DNA of 49,928 nt from an uncultured Polaribacter sp. (lineage in GTDB: Bacteria; Bacteroidota; Bacteroidia; Flavobacteriales; Flavobacteriaceae), in NCBI RefSeq assembly GCF_947497125.1, contig NZ_CANMFI010000008.1, positions 1-49,928 on the forward strand, written 5' to 3'. Positions 16,998 to 26,448 of the stretch are shown here, one piece after another (position 1 is the first letter of the stretch; every line of letters starts with the position of its first letter). A program made the translations under genes and the position numbers. Below the pieces are notes generated by a model that ran no database searches, was not told where the DNA came from, and saw only the letters and a program-made list of their open reading frames with translations.

Positions 16998-17864
16998 TTA
17001 CCAATTAGCAGGGTTTAACAAATTTTCTTCTTTAACGTTAATAGAATCAATATTTTCTATAATATTCTTAAATTTATAATCGCTGATACAACTGAGATTA
17101 TTTTGCAATTGACTAACTGTGTCAACACCTAATAAAACACCATCAATGTTTGCATTTGAGCAGACATAATTAAGTGCCAAACTATTAATTTCATTTTTAT
17201 TTACTAATCTTTTTAATTCGAATAAGTATTTTTTTAAAACATCTAGCTTACCATGTATTGTATTTAAATCTTTAAAGAATAAACCTTGTAAAAAAGTAGA
17301 TCTTGTATGAATTTCAACTCCTTTTTCTTTTGCTTTTAAAAATATCTTTTCTCTTTTAGATTTATTATCTAATAGATTGTAAGGCAGTTGAATTAAATCT
17401 ATTTCTTTATTTTCAAGAACATCATTAATATTATGATTACTATGAAGTGAAACTCCTATTTTTTTAACAATACCTTTATTTTTTAATTCTAATAATTCTA
17501 ATTTAAATAAATTAAAGTAGTTCTTAAAATCATCATAGTTGTGAAACATGTAACAATAAAGATTATTAACATTCAATATTTTTAAATGATGATTGATTCT
17601 ATCTGAAATATTTTTTGGTAAGTCAAGTCTAGCAGAACAGTATTTAGAAATAACGTGAAATTTATTACCAGAAGCTTCGTGATAGTTCCCAATTATTTCA
17701 TGAGAATTACCATAAGCCTCTGCAGTATCTAAAAAGTTAATATTATTGTTATAAGCATAATCAAAAATAGATTTAACTTCATTAAAATTTGGCTTTCCTT
17801 TATTATTATTTATTCCATAATTTAGACCAAATTGGACAGTACCTAAAATAAGTTTACTTTTCAA
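16998..17864 (-). CDS. Aldo/keto reductase
   Basis: A 288-residue aldo/keto reductase-fold protein. The catalytic set is visible: Asp and Tyr in FLDTAEAYGNS, Lys in VISKYCS, and His in CYMFHNYDDF; IGVSLHS and IQLPYNLLD follow as in the family. It would reduce or oxidise a carbonyl on a sugar using NADP(H). It is six bases after the PseB-like dehydratase and one base before the spsF-like gene, so it belongs to the nonulosonic-type block. Proteins of this type recur beside NeuB and SpsF genes in other bacteria, but their reaction is not firmly known to me. Confidence 0.82.
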   Translation of the reverse strand: MKSKLILGTVQFGLNYGINNNKGKPNFNEVKSIFDYAYNNNINFLDTAEAYGNSHEIIGNYHEASGNKFHVISKYCSARLDLPKNISDRINHHLKILNVNNLYCYMFHNYDDFKNYFNLFKLELLELKNKGIVKKIGVSLHSNHNINDVLENKEIDLIQLPYNLLDNKSKREKIFLKAKEKGVEIHTRSTFLQGLFFKDLNTIHGKLDVLKKYLFELKRLVNKNEINSLALNYVCSNANIDGVLLGVDTVSQLQNNLSCISDYKFKNIIENIDSINVKEENLLNPANW

Positions 17865-17870
17865 AATAAT

Positions 17871-18899
17871 CTAAACTTTAAAATTAGAATCTACATGCTC
17901 AATTACTAACTCTCTCAGAGTTTCTATAGTTTCCCATTCAGTATTATTTCCTGAGTCATAAGAAAACCCTTCAGGTACATCAACGCCATTAAATGCTTTT
18001 TTATACTCCTCTTTAGTATATTTAGAGTAAGGTGAATTTTGAGGTAAAATAGCATAATACCTACCTAAATCAACGGTATTGTATGAATCTGAAGAGGTAA
18101 TCATTTCTTCGTGTAATTTTTCTCCAGGGCGAACACCAACCACTCTTTGCTCTAACTCAGGTGCTATTGCGCTTGCTACATCTGGTATTTTATATGATGG
18201 TATTTTTGGCACAAAAACTTCACCTCCCCATGCTTTTTCAATCGCATAGAAAACCATTTCACATCCATCCTCTAATGAAATATTAAAACGGGTCATTTTA
18301 TTATCTGTAATTGGTAAAAAAGCTTCTCCATTCTTTTTCTTTTTAAGAAAAAAAGGCATTACTGAACCATTAGAACCCATAACATTTCCATATCGTACTA
18401 CAGAAAACTTGACATCTCTTTTACCTTTTATATTATTTGCTGCAATAAATAACTTATCCGAAGCTAATTTTGTTGCGCCATACAAGTTTATCGGTGCTGC
18501 TGCTTTATCTGTAGACAACGCAACTACATCTTTAACACCAGACTTAAGCGCAGCATTAATAACATTTTCCGCACCATTTATATTCGTTTTAATACATTCC
18601 ATAGGATTGTATTCTGCTAAGTGAACATGTTTCATCGCCGCAGCATGAATTACAATATCAATATCTTCAAAAGCTGTTTCTAATCGCTTCTCGTCTCTAA
18701 CATCTCCAATAAAATATCTAATTTGTGGAAACTCACTTTCAGGAAACTCTTGTGCCATTTGAAAATGCTTTTGTTCATCTCTGGATAATATAACTAAACG
18801 CTTTACATTTGGACTTCTTTCTAAAATTAATTTTGTAAACATTTTACCAAAAGAACCTGTTCCACCAGTAATTAATATTGATTTATTATTTAAATCCAT
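17871..18899 (-). CDS. pseB: UDP-GlcNAc 4,6-dehydratase, soluble PseB-like
   Basis: A 342-residue SDR without membrane segments. In the pseudaminic acid pathway PseB converts UDP-GlcNAc to a UDP-4-keto-6-deoxy sugar with C5 inversion. Visible: ITGGTGSFG (10-18), GDVRDEKRL (65-73), HAAAMKHVHLAE (85-96), STDKAAAPINLYGATK (129-144) with D131, K132, Y140 and K144 at the PseB catalytic positions, and GVRPGEKLHEEM near the C-terminus. It is the first gene of the seven-gene tight block and follows a structured 105-base gap after the Wzz gene. It is a second 4,6-dehydratase besides the membrane-bound one at the end of the locus. Confidence 0.9.
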   Translation of the reverse strand: MDLNNKSILITGGTGSFGKMFTKLILERSPNVKRLVILSRDEQKHFQMAQEFPESEFPQIRYFIGDVRDEKRLETAFEDIDIVIHAAAMKHVHLAEYNPMECIKTNINGAENVINAALKSGVKDVVALSTDKAAAPINLYGATKLASDKLFIAANNIKGKRDVKFSVVRYGNVMGSNGSVMPFFLKKKKNGEAFLPITDNKMTRFNISLEDGCEMVFYAIEKAWGGEVFVPKIPSYKIPDVASAIAPELEQRVVGVRPGEKLHEEMITSSDSYNTVDLGRYYAILPQNSPYSKYTKEEYKKAFNGVDVPEGFSYDSGNNTEWETIETLRELVIEHVDSNFKV

Positions 18900-18958
18900 T
18901 TTTCTTATATTTTTTTTTTAATAACAATATATACATTTTCATTTTTGAAAAAATTGCT

Positions 18959-19005
18959 ATCAAGTTAAATTTGCAACTTGATTTTTCATATAAAAAAATC
19001 AAGTT
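18959..19005 (-). promoter_or_regulatory. Three-armed hairpin region between wzz and pseB-like genes
   Basis: Directly at the wzz stop codon, the minus strand carries AACTTGATTTTT (19005-18994) paired with AAAAATCAAGTT (18986-18975), a perfect 12-bp stem. A third arm, AACTTGAT (18966-18959), can pair with the same middle ATCAAGTT, so two structures exclude each other. This resembles an attenuator or processing site between the export genes and the sugar-biosynthesis block. No long U-run follows either hairpin directly, so a simple terminator is uncertain. Confidence 0.45.
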
Positions 19006-20117
19006 TATCTTAATAACCATTGTTTTCTAAATATTTTTAAATATTTTTTCACCAATAAATATCCAATACTAGACACTAACCCTAAAAACACATAAATAAT
19101 AAGAATAAGAGACCTTTTTGGTGCAGATTTCTTATTTGGCACTGATACAGGTTTTAATACTGTAAACAAGGGAGTATCTTTTTTTACCTGTAATCGCTGT
19201 GTTTCTAATTGTTTTGCTAATTCAGAATAGACAGAAAAAGCCAAATCATATTCAGATTGCAACTGTAATAATTTCGATTTACCTAAAGCAGTATTTATAC
19301 TTGTATTTCTATCTTGAAAACGAGCCAAGGAAATTTTCACCTTATTAAATTCATTTTGCTTTTCGACATAGCGCTCCTTTATATACTGTAATTGCTCTTT
19401 TGATTTCTGAGTCTTAAAATAAAGAGCAAAGTCTTGCAATAATTGTTGTGCCTTTAGAGCAAGTTGAGCAGATGCTTTAGCTTCTGGAAAGGTAACCTCA
19501 AGAGATACAAAGCCTTCATTAACATTGACATTTAAATTTATTTGAGAAGAGATTAGTTCTATCAATTCATTCTCTCTATCAGAAATGGTAATAATTTCTT
19601 GATTATCTTGAGTAATATTCTGTCCAACTGAAGCTGATTTTGAGCGAAATAGCTTAACAACAACTAATGGCAATCCAAGTGTGTATTTTTTTATATTAGC
19701 TAACAATCCAGCACTATAAACATTCTCGTAAAACTCTTTATAAGTAACATCGTTTTCAAGATTCTGAATAGTTAGATTAGTCTCTAGAAGGGCTAATTGA
19801 AAAGGAATACTCGCTACTATTTGAGGATATAACTCTGGAGAAATCTCTGTATTATTTACACCTCCACCTAGACTTATGCCTGCCAAAGAAGCCAAGCTCC
19901 CTAAACCACTGGCTGAGGTCTTCCCTTGCACCAAAGGCACAAAGGTTGTGCTAGCTGTATACTCGTTCTTAGAAAAGATAGCCACAAAAAGCCCCAAGAA
20001 GGAAAAAACCAACGTGATTTTTAATATTAACTTACGTGCTTGCCAAAAACCTTTTAAAAGTGCAATGATATCGATCGTATCTTCTGGCTCTATGTATGTG
20101 TTTTTATTTTCTTGCAT
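19005..20117 (-). CDS. wzz: Polysaccharide chain-length determinant (Wzz-like)
   Basis: A 370-residue Wzz-family (PCP) protein. An N-terminal cytoplasmic leader (EPEDTIDIIALLKGFWQARK) precedes the first membrane helix (about 33-52). A large periplasmic part with coiled-coil tendency follows (about 240-310: LQYIKERYVEKQNEFNKVK, QSEYDLAFSVYSELAKQLE). A proline-containing stretch (KPVSVPNKKSAPKR) then leads into the second helix (about 331-353). It controls polymer length with Wzy. There is no tyrosine-kinase domain, so any Wzc-like kinase lies elsewhere. It is 37 bases downstream of the SLBB export gene and ends at the three-armed hairpin. Confidence 0.85.
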   Translation of the reverse strand: MQENKNTYIEPEDTIDIIALLKGFWQARKLILKITLVFSFLGLFVAIFSKNEYTASTTFVPLVQGKTSASGLGSLASLAGISLGGGVNNTEISPELYPQIVASIPFQLALLETNLTIQNLENDVTYKEFYENVYSAGLLANIKKYTLGLPLVVVKLFRSKSASVGQNITQDNQEIITISDRENELIELISSQINLNVNVNEGFVSLEVTFPEAKASAQLALKAQQLLQDFALYFKTQKSKEQLQYIKERYVEKQNEFNKVKISLARFQDRNTSINTALGKSKLLQLQSEYDLAFSVYSELAKQLETQRLQVKKDTPLFTVLKPVSVPNKKSAPKRSLILIIYVFLGLVSSIGYLLVKKYLKIFRKQWLLR

Positions 20118-20154
20118 TTTTTTATTAATAAGACAAATGTGTCGGCGAATCTTT

Positions 20155-22569
20155 TTATTTTACGAGTGTCTGAATTAAAATTCCTAAAGTGGCTAAAGAA
20201 GAGGTAATTCCTACTATTTCTGTGGTAGACATACGATCTTTATTTTCACTTTTTTCAGGAACAAAAATAGTTGCTCCAGCATTAATTTTAGGATAGACTT
20301 TAAAAAAGAAAAAACTACGAACTGTTTTAATATCTCCGTTTGCATAAGAAACATAAACTTTATTTCTCTTTGCTTTTTGTGCAAAACCACCAGACTTAGC
20401 AATGTACTTTCTAAGATTTTGTTTCTTTGTAAAAGGCACTAAAGAAGGTTGTAAAACCATACCTGAAACGCGAACGGTTTGTTGTTTTGTAGGGATTTTT
20501 AAGACATCCCCTTCTTCTAAAAATAAATCTACTGCAGACCCTTTATTGTACATGATTTTTTCTAAATTAATTGCTACAGAAAATGATGACTTCTGTTCTA
20601 ATACCTCTTCGGCTTCAAAATCATCTAAACTTTTCTCAAGTGTTTCTTCTAATTGTTTTACAGAGGTATCATCAACTTCTCTAATTAAAGTAGCTCCATT
20701 TAAATAAGCAAAAGGTGTAAAACCACCCGCTCTGAGTATTAAATCTGAAATACGCTCATTTTTTTTACGCAAAACATAACTCCCTTCATAGTTTACTTCT
20801 CCTTCGATAGTTACATTTTTTTGAGCCACATAGCCTTTTGCATTTCTAACCTCTACAATATCAAAAGGTTCTAAATAAAAGGGACTGCCGTTATTAATTG
20901 CCAAGTTTTTATCCGAAGAGACCGCAAACACATCACTTAAAGTAACAAAACTACCATCCTTTAAACGCCTAGAGACACTTATCTTTTCTGGATCTGCTCC
21001 ATCAGACAAACCTCCAGATATAGCAATCAAATCTTCTATTTGTAAATTACCTACAAAATCAATAGTACCAGGTTTATTAACCGCTCCGCCAATAGTAAGA
21101 GTTCTTTTTTCTCTTAATTCTTCTTTGTTAAAGATTTTTACTGAGTCTTTAGCTTGCATAGCTATGACTTCCTTATCTTGTAAAATAGCATTTACAGAAA
21201 AAGGAATATTTTCTTTCTGGGTATCGTCATGTGATCTTACCAACAAACCTCTCTCTAAAAAAGCTTCTGGTGTAATACCTTCCGCTTTTAGAAGCAAATC
21301 TTTTAAAGTCATCCCCTCAATTAACTCAAAACTTCCTGGCCTATACACCTCTCCTTCTAGAGAAACTCTATTTTGATAACGATCTAGCACTTCTTGCACC
21401 ACAAACTCATCGCCTGATTTCATTAAAAACTGAGCAGCTTGGTTTAAAGAAACTTCTTTTACTTCTTTTTGAGAACCGTTGAAACGCTCTATTAACAATA
21501 GTTTTGTATAAGCGTTGGATGCAAAACCACCAAAATACTGAATTAAATCGTACAATGACTCTCCTTCTTTTAACTCATACATACCAGGCCTTTTTACTGC
21601 CCCTTCAACTGTTACCAAACTCTTATATGGTGTTACTAATAAAACGTCTTGATCTTGTAGTGTTACATTTCCTTTTTGAGTACCAAACAACATGTATTGA
21701 TAAATATCTAATGTAGCTACCTGTTTATTATTTCTTATTAATTGTACTTCTCTAAAGGTACCCATTTCAGTTGGACCACCAGCAACATACAATGCATTTA
21801 AAACAGATGACAATGAATTTAATGCATACGTTCCAGGCGCTTTTACTTCTCCTATAATATTTACTTGTACAGTTCTAATTTTAGAAACCGTAACATTGGT
21901 GTAAATTTTAGCATAACTATTTTTTGAAGCGGTAATGCCTGAATGCTTACTTTTTAATTTTGAAAGAATTTTATTGGTCGCATTTTCTAATGTAAATCCA
22001 TTCACATAAATAAAACCTACACCATTAATCTTGATGCTACCATTGTTGTTTACCGTTGCTACATAAGTAACTTCTGCAGCACCCCACAAGTCAATCATAA
22101 GTTCGTCTCCTGGACCAATTTGATAATTTTCTGGAACGGCAATATTTACATTAGGAGCAAAAGAAACTTTAGAATTGGTGAAAAAATCATAGCCAAAAAG
22201 CAAGGATTTTTCTTTAAGGATATTTAAAGGTTTTTTTTCCGTAAGACCAAAACTCTCTGTTTCTTTTTCTTTCTGACTTCCTGATTCATTTCTAGAAACC
22301 CTTTCTTTTGAATCAAAATTATTTAAAGCCGAAACTCTTCGTTTAAAGGATGCTATTTTAAGAGGAGAAATACCTTGTGCCTCACCTAAAACTGTTAACT
22401 GATCTAAGGTATATCCTTTTTCAGTCATTTTAGACCAATAAGCACTTATTTGTGCATCGGACAATGAGTTAACATCTACATTCTTAAGACTCGAAACATC
22501 TTGTGAGTACAAAGATACCGAGAAAAAAAAGATCATAATAATCCCAAGGGACAGAAGATTCTTATTCAT
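20155..22569 (-). CDS. Multi-SLBB polysaccharide export outer-membrane protein (Wza-like)
   Basis: An 804-residue exported protein with a signal peptide (LLSLGIIMIFFFSVSLYSQ, cleavage after about residue 22). After a low-complexity region it has the Poly_export domain (PENYQIGPGDELMIDLWGA, 146-164) and then about six SLBB repeats, each with the G-x-V-x-x-P-G pattern: IIGEVKAPGTY (238-248), VEGAVKRPGMY, LEGEVYRPGSF, IGGAVNKPGTI, IEGEVNYEGSY and VSGMVLQPSLV. A final hydrophobic helix ends the protein (IVGITSSLATLGILIQTLV). It probably forms the periplasm-to-surface channel. It is about twice the length of E. coli Wza and lacks a lipobox Cys at the signal cleavage site. It is first of the export pair with Wzz. 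Confidence 0.88.
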   Translation of the reverse strand: MNKNLLSLGIIMIFFFSVSLYSQDVSSLKNVDVNSLSDAQISAYWSKMTEKGYTLDQLTVLGEAQGISPLKIASFKRRVSALNNFDSKERVSRNESGSQKEKETESFGLTEKKPLNILKEKSLLFGYDFFTNSKVSFAPNVNIAVPENYQIGPGDELMIDLWGAAEVTYVATVNNNGSIKINGVGFIYVNGFTLENATNKILSKLKSKHSGITASKNSYAKIYTNVTVSKIRTVQVNIIGEVKAPGTYALNSLSSVLNALYVAGGPTEMGTFREVQLIRNNKQVATLDIYQYMLFGTQKGNVTLQDQDVLLVTPYKSLVTVEGAVKRPGMYELKEGESLYDLIQYFGGFASNAYTKLLLIERFNGSQKEVKEVSLNQAAQFLMKSGDEFVVQEVLDRYQNRVSLEGEVYRPGSFELIEGMTLKDLLLKAEGITPEAFLERGLLVRSHDDTQKENIPFSVNAILQDKEVIAMQAKDSVKIFNKEELREKRTLTIGGAVNKPGTIDFVGNLQIEDLIAISGGLSDGADPEKISVSRRLKDGSFVTLSDVFAVSSDKNLAINNGSPFYLEPFDIVEVRNAKGYVAQKNVTIEGEVNYEGSYVLRKKNERISDLILRAGGFTPFAYLNGATLIREVDDTSVKQLEETLEKSLDDFEAEEVLEQKSSFSVAINLEKIMYNKGSAVDLFLEEGDVLKIPTKQQTVRVSGMVLQPSLVPFTKKQNLRKYIAKSGGFAQKAKRNKVYVSYANGDIKTVRSFFFFKVYPKINAGATIFVPEKSENKDRMSTTEIVGITSSLATLGILIQTLVK

Positions 22570-22689
22570 TTTTACTTTTTTTTACAAAAATACTAATTTT
22601 AAGGTCTTAATAAAACTAAATCGAATCTTATTTAAATAAAAGTGATCTTAATCTTATTGAAACAAAGCTAACAAGAGATTTTGATTTTA

Positions 22690-24012
22690 TTATTTCCCTA
22701 TTTGATGATACTCAAAGCCTTTATCATCTAGATTAAAGGCATTGTATTGATTTCTCCCATCAAAAATAACAGGTTTCTTTAGTTGATTTTTTATCTCTGA
22801 AAAATCTGGAGAACGAAACTCTTTCCATTCTGTTAACAATATTAAAGCATCTGAGTTTTTTAAAACCTCATATTTTGCCTCTACATATTCAACGTTTTGA
22901 ACCTCTTTTAAATAGTGTTCTTTTGCTTCATTTATAGCTTTAGGGTCATATGCATTTATTTTAGCACCTCTTTTGACTAATTCTTTGATCACATAAATTG
23001 CAGGAGCCTCTCTCATATCATCTGTGCCTGGTTTAAATGCTAAACCCCATATTCCAAAACAAAACCCGGTTAAATCATCTCCAAAACGACGAACTATTTT
23101 TTTAACAATTACTAATTTTTGCGCATCGTTTACTTTTTCAACAGCATTAATTAAACGTGCATTATAACCATGTTCTTCTGCTATTTTAGATAACGCTTTT
23201 ACATCCTTAGGAAAACAAGATCCTCCATAACCAACTCCTGGATATATAAAACTGTAGCCTATCCTATTATCAGAACCGATTCCTAAACGAACCATATTTG
23301 CATCTGCACCCACTTTTTCGCAAATATTAGCAATCTCATTCATAAATGATATTTTAGTTGCAAGCATAGCATTTGCTGCATACTTTGTCATTTCTGCAGA
23401 ACGAACATCCATTGACACAAAACGGTTATGTGTCCTAAAAAAAGGAGCGTATAATTCTTTAATTTTTTTTGTAACCTTTTCAGAATCTGAACCAATTACA
23501 ATTCTATCTGGCTTCATGAAATCTTCTATTGCTGTTCCTTCCTTCAAAAATTCCGGATTTGAAACTACATCGAAATTCAAGTTTATTTTTCTTTTATTTA
23601 ATGCACTCTGAACTCTGAACCTCACCTTATCTGCTGTACCTAATGGTACTGTAGATTTATTTACAATAATTATTTTACTTTCTAAAACACCCCCAATTGA
23701 ATCTGCAACAGACAAAACATGTTTTAAATCAGCACTTCCGTCTTCGCCCATTGGAGTACCAACCGCTATAAAAACAATTTCAGATTTATAAATAGCCTCA
23801 GAAAAACTAGTCGTAAATCTCAAACTTTTATTTTCTAAATTTTTTGAAACTAATTGAGAAAGCCCTGGCTCAAAAATAGGAACCTCACCTTTATTTAATT
23901 TGTTTATTTTAGAAGCATCTATATCTACTAAAACAACAGTATTTCCCATTTCTGCAAAACAACCCCCCGTAACCAAGCCGACATAACCACAACCAATAAC
24001 TGTAATTTTCAT
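22690..24012 (-). CDS. ugd: UDP-glucose 6-dehydrogenase
   Basis: A 440-residue NAD-dependent enzyme that oxidises UDP-glucose to UDP-glucuronate in two steps. The N-terminal Rossmann loop is VIGCGYVGLVTGGCFAEMG (5-23); STVPLGTADKVR and NPEFLKEGTAIEDFMKPDR are substrate-domain marks; the catalytic cysteine is C266 in GYGGSCFPKD; FKPGTDDMREAPA lies in the C-terminal UDP-binding domain. It is 56 bases downstream of gmd, in the nucleotide-sugar supply part of the locus. The TviB-like gene at 27846-29129 is a separate dehydrogenase of the UDP-GlcNAc branch, so the locus has two. Confidence 0.95.
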   Translation of the reverse strand: MKITVIGCGYVGLVTGGCFAEMGNTVVLVDIDASKINKLNKGEVPIFEPGLSQLVSKNLENKSLRFTTSFSEAIYKSEIVFIAVGTPMGEDGSADLKHVLSVADSIGGVLESKIIIVNKSTVPLGTADKVRFRVQSALNKRKINLNFDVVSNPEFLKEGTAIEDFMKPDRIVIGSDSEKVTKKIKELYAPFFRTHNRFVSMDVRSAEMTKYAANAMLATKISFMNEIANICEKVGADANMVRLGIGSDNRIGYSFIYPGVGYGGSCFPKDVKALSKIAEEHGYNARLINAVEKVNDAQKLVIVKKIVRRFGDDLTGFCFGIWGLAFKPGTDDMREAPAIYVIKELVKRGAKINAYDPKAINEAKEHYLKEVQNVEYVEAKYEVLKNSDALILLTEWKEFRSPDFSEIKNQLKKPVIFDGRNQYNAFNLDDKGFEYHQIGK

Positions 24013-24068
24013 ATAATTTCTTTCTCTTAAAGTAACATTTATTTAAGAACAATATTTGCTGCCAAAAA

Positions 24069-25157
24069 CTAAACCTGTTCTTTTTTCATTAAATGAACAT
24101 CGCTATTCACCATATCTTTTACCAATGTTTCTAGGCTATATTCTGCAACCCAACCTAATTTTTCTTTTGCTTTTGTAGGGTCTCCGATCAACAAATCTAC
24201 TTCTGTTGGACGAAAATAAGAAGGGTCTACAGAAAGGACTTCTTTACCTATTGCTACTTGAAAGTCTTTATGACTACAAGCCTTAACAATAGCCTTCTCA
24301 TCTATTCCTTCACCTATAAACTCAAGTTCAATTCCAACCTCTTCAAAAGCCAAACGAACAAAATCTCTTACTTTTGTGGTTTTTCCTGTTGCAATAACCC
24401 AGTCTTCTGGTTTTTCTGCTTGTAGAATCATCCACATCATGCGAACATAATCTTTAGCATGCCCCCAATCTCGCTGCGCATCTAAATTTCCTAAATATAA
24501 TTTATCTTGTAATCCTAAGGCTATTTTTGCAACTGCTCTGGTTATTTTTCTGGTTACAAAGGTTTCTCCTCTTCTTGGCGACTCATGATTGAATAAAATC
24601 CCATTACATGCAAACATATTATAAGCTTCACGGTAGTTTTTAGTTATCCAAAAGCCATAAATTTTTGCAACACCATAAGGAGAACGAGGATAAAAAGGTG
24701 ACTTTTCATCGTAAAATCCTTTTTCATTTTTATTTTCCGGCATTCCGCCATACAATTCTGATGTTGATGCTTGATAAATTTTTGTTTTCTTTTCTAATCC
24801 TAAAATACGTACCGCTTCTAAAATTCGCAAAGTACCCAAACCGTCTACATTACCAACATATTCTGGTGTATCAAATGAAACAGCAACGTGGCTCATAGCC
24901 CCTAAATTATAAATCTCGTCTGGTTGTGTTTCTTGAATAATACGGGTTAAATTCATCGCATCTGTTAAATCACCATAATGCAATTTAATTCTTAAATCTG
25001 GATCGTGAGGATCTTGATATAAATGATCTATTCTATCTGTATTAAAAGATGATGATCTTCTTTTAATACCATGCACAAAATAACCTTTTTCTAATAATAA
25101 TTCGGCTAAATAAGAACCATCTTGACCCGTAATTCCTGTAATTAATGCAACTTTCAT
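24069..25157 (-). CDS. gmd: GDP-mannose 4,6-dehydratase
   Basis: A 362-residue extended SDR converting GDP-mannose to GDP-4-keto-6-deoxymannose, first step to GDP-fucose. [18 protein letters not shown] (4-21) is the nucleotide-binding loop; [10 protein letters not shown] (129-138) and Y161/K165 in [13 protein letters not shown] form the catalytic set; [19 protein letters not shown] is strongly conserved in Gmd. The partner gene fcl lies upstream on the same strand, but 268 bases of hexamer repeats separate the two, an unusual gap for this pair. Confidence 0.95.
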   Translation of the reverse strand: MKVALITGITGQDGSYLAELLLEKGYFVHGIKRRSSSFNTDRIDHLYQDPHDPDLRIKLHYGDLTDAMNLTRIIQETQPDEIYNLGAMSHVAVSFDTPEYVGNVDGLGTLRILEAVRILGLEKKTKIYQASTSELYGGMPENKNEKGFYDEKSPFYPRSPYGVAKIYGFWITKNYREAYNMFACNGILFNHESPRRGETFVTRKITRAVAKIALGLQDKLYLGNLDAQRDWGHAKDYVRMMWMILQAEKPEDWVIATGKTTKVRDFVRLAFEEVGIELEFIGEGIDEKAIVKACSHKDFQVAIGKEVLSVDPSYFRPTEVDLLIGDPTKAKEKLGWVAEYSLETLVKDMVNSDVHLMKKEQV

Positions 25158-25189
25158 TTTTTTATTTTAAAAAACTTAAACAATGTCTT

Positions 25190-25415
25190 AGTTTTATTTT
25201 AGTTTTAGTCTTAGTTTTAGTCTTAGTCTTAGTCTTAGTCTTAGTCTTAGTCTTAGTCTTTATCACAAACCTTTTTAAACTTTGACAATGACGATGACTA
25301 GATTCGTTATATCCATTTAATTCTGATAGTCATAATAATTTCCAGTCTTGGTCTTTGTCTTTGTCTTTGTCTTAGTTTTATTTTAGTCTTCGTTTTAGTC
25401 TAAGTCTTATACACC
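25190..25415. repeat. Hexamer microsatellite (AGTCTT) between fcl and gmd
   Basis: Seven perfect AGTCTT units run from 25219 to 25260, preceded by four or five degenerate units (AGTTTT/AGTCTT, from about 25190). After an unrelated stretch (25261-25343), a second degenerate array (TGTCTT, AGTTTT, AGTCTT units) runs from about 25344 to 25410. Neither lies in a gene. The array could slip during replication and alter spacing between fcl and gmd; I see no promoter element in it. Confidence 0.8.
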
Positions 25416-25425
25416 TAACTTCTAC

Positions 25426-26388
25426 CTAAATTAACTTCACTTCTTTAATACTATCTATATGCTCTAAAAACCAAGCATACGTTTTTTCTACACCCTCTTC
25501 TAGCGCTGTTTTATACTGCCAACCTAATCTTTGCATCTTAGATACATCCATCAATTTTCTTGGTGTTCCATCTGGTTTTGATGCATCCCAAATAATATTA
25601 CCTTTATGGCCGACTACTTTTTGAATCGTTTGTGCCAATTCTTTTATGGTAACATCTGTACCAGAGCCAACATTGTACAGGTGCTCTGGTAATTTATTTT
25701 CTAGTGCAAAAACTACAGCTTCTGCCAAATCATCTACAAACAAAAATTCGCGCATTGGCGAACCACTTCCCCATAAAACTACTGCTGCATGATTGTTTAT
25801 TTTTGCCTCATGAAACTTACGCAACATTGCAGGTAAAACATGCGACGTTTGCAAATCAAAATTATCAAAATATCCATATAAGTTAGTAGGCATTAAACTT
25901 ACATAGTCTTTTTTAAATTGGTTTCTAATTGCTTCACAAGCTTTAACACCAGAAATTTTTGCAATCGCATACCATTCATTTGTTGGCTCTAATGAATCAG
26001 TTAACAAACAAGTTTCTTTTAATGGTTGTGGTGCATACTTAGGATAGATACAAGAACTTCCTAAAAATATAAATTTTTCAACACCCAGTTTTAATGCACC
26101 ATCTATTAAATTATTTTGAATCTGCATATTTTCCATCAAAAATTGATACGGAAAATTATTATTCGCTAAAATACCTCCAACTTTTGCTGCAGCATCAATA
26201 ACTACATCGGGTTTTTCTTGTTTATAAAACTCAAAAACTTGTTGCTGATTTCTTAAATCTAAATCTGCACTTGTTTTTCCTATTAAATTGGTATACCCTT
26301 TACTTTCTAAACTTCGCCAAACCGCAGAGCCAACCATACCTCTATGCCCAGCAATGTAAATTTTCAACTTCTTTTTTTGTAAACTCAT
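25426..26388 (-). CDS. fcl: GDP-L-fucose synthase
   Basis: A 320-residue SDR that epimerises and reduces GDP-4-keto-6-deoxymannose to GDP-L-fucose. IAGHRGMVGSAVWR (12-25) is the typical Fcl nucleotide-binding motif; FLGSSCIYP (108-116) and Y140/K144 in EWYAIAKISG are the catalytic residues; MPTNLYGYFDNFD and RKLMDVSKMQRLGW are family segments. With gmd it gives the locus a GDP-fucose supply. It is 60 bases downstream of the TagD-like gene. No fucosyltransferase is recognisable in the window. Confidence 0.95.
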   Translation of the reverse strand: MSLQKKKLKIYIAGHRGMVGSAVWRSLESKGYTNLIGKTSADLDLRNQQQVFEFYKQEKPDVVIDAAAKVGGILANNNFPYQFLMENMQIQNNLIDGALKLGVEKFIFLGSSCIYPKYAPQPLKETCLLTDSLEPTNEWYAIAKISGVKACEAIRNQFKKDYVSLMPTNLYGYFDNFDLQTSHVLPAMLRKFHEAKINNHAAVVLWGSGSPMREFLFVDDLAEAVVFALENKLPEHLYNVGSGTDVTIKELAQTIQKVVGHKGNIIWDASKPDGTPRKLMDVSKMQRLGWQYKTALEEGVEKTYAWFLEHIDSIKEVKLI

Positions 26389-26448
26389 TATATCAATTGA
26401 TAAACCATGGTACTATTCATCCCTAAAAGGGAAAAATAAATATTGATG

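Noticed and set aside
22585..22592. Promoter for the SLBB export gene (TATTTTTG on the minus strand)
   Set aside because: It matches the -7 consensus, but no TTG lies at the right distance; in such A+T-rich sequence a lone match is expected by chance.
25190..25410. Possible CRISPR array
   Set aside because: The units are six bases and adjacent, without spacers; no cas gene is nearby.
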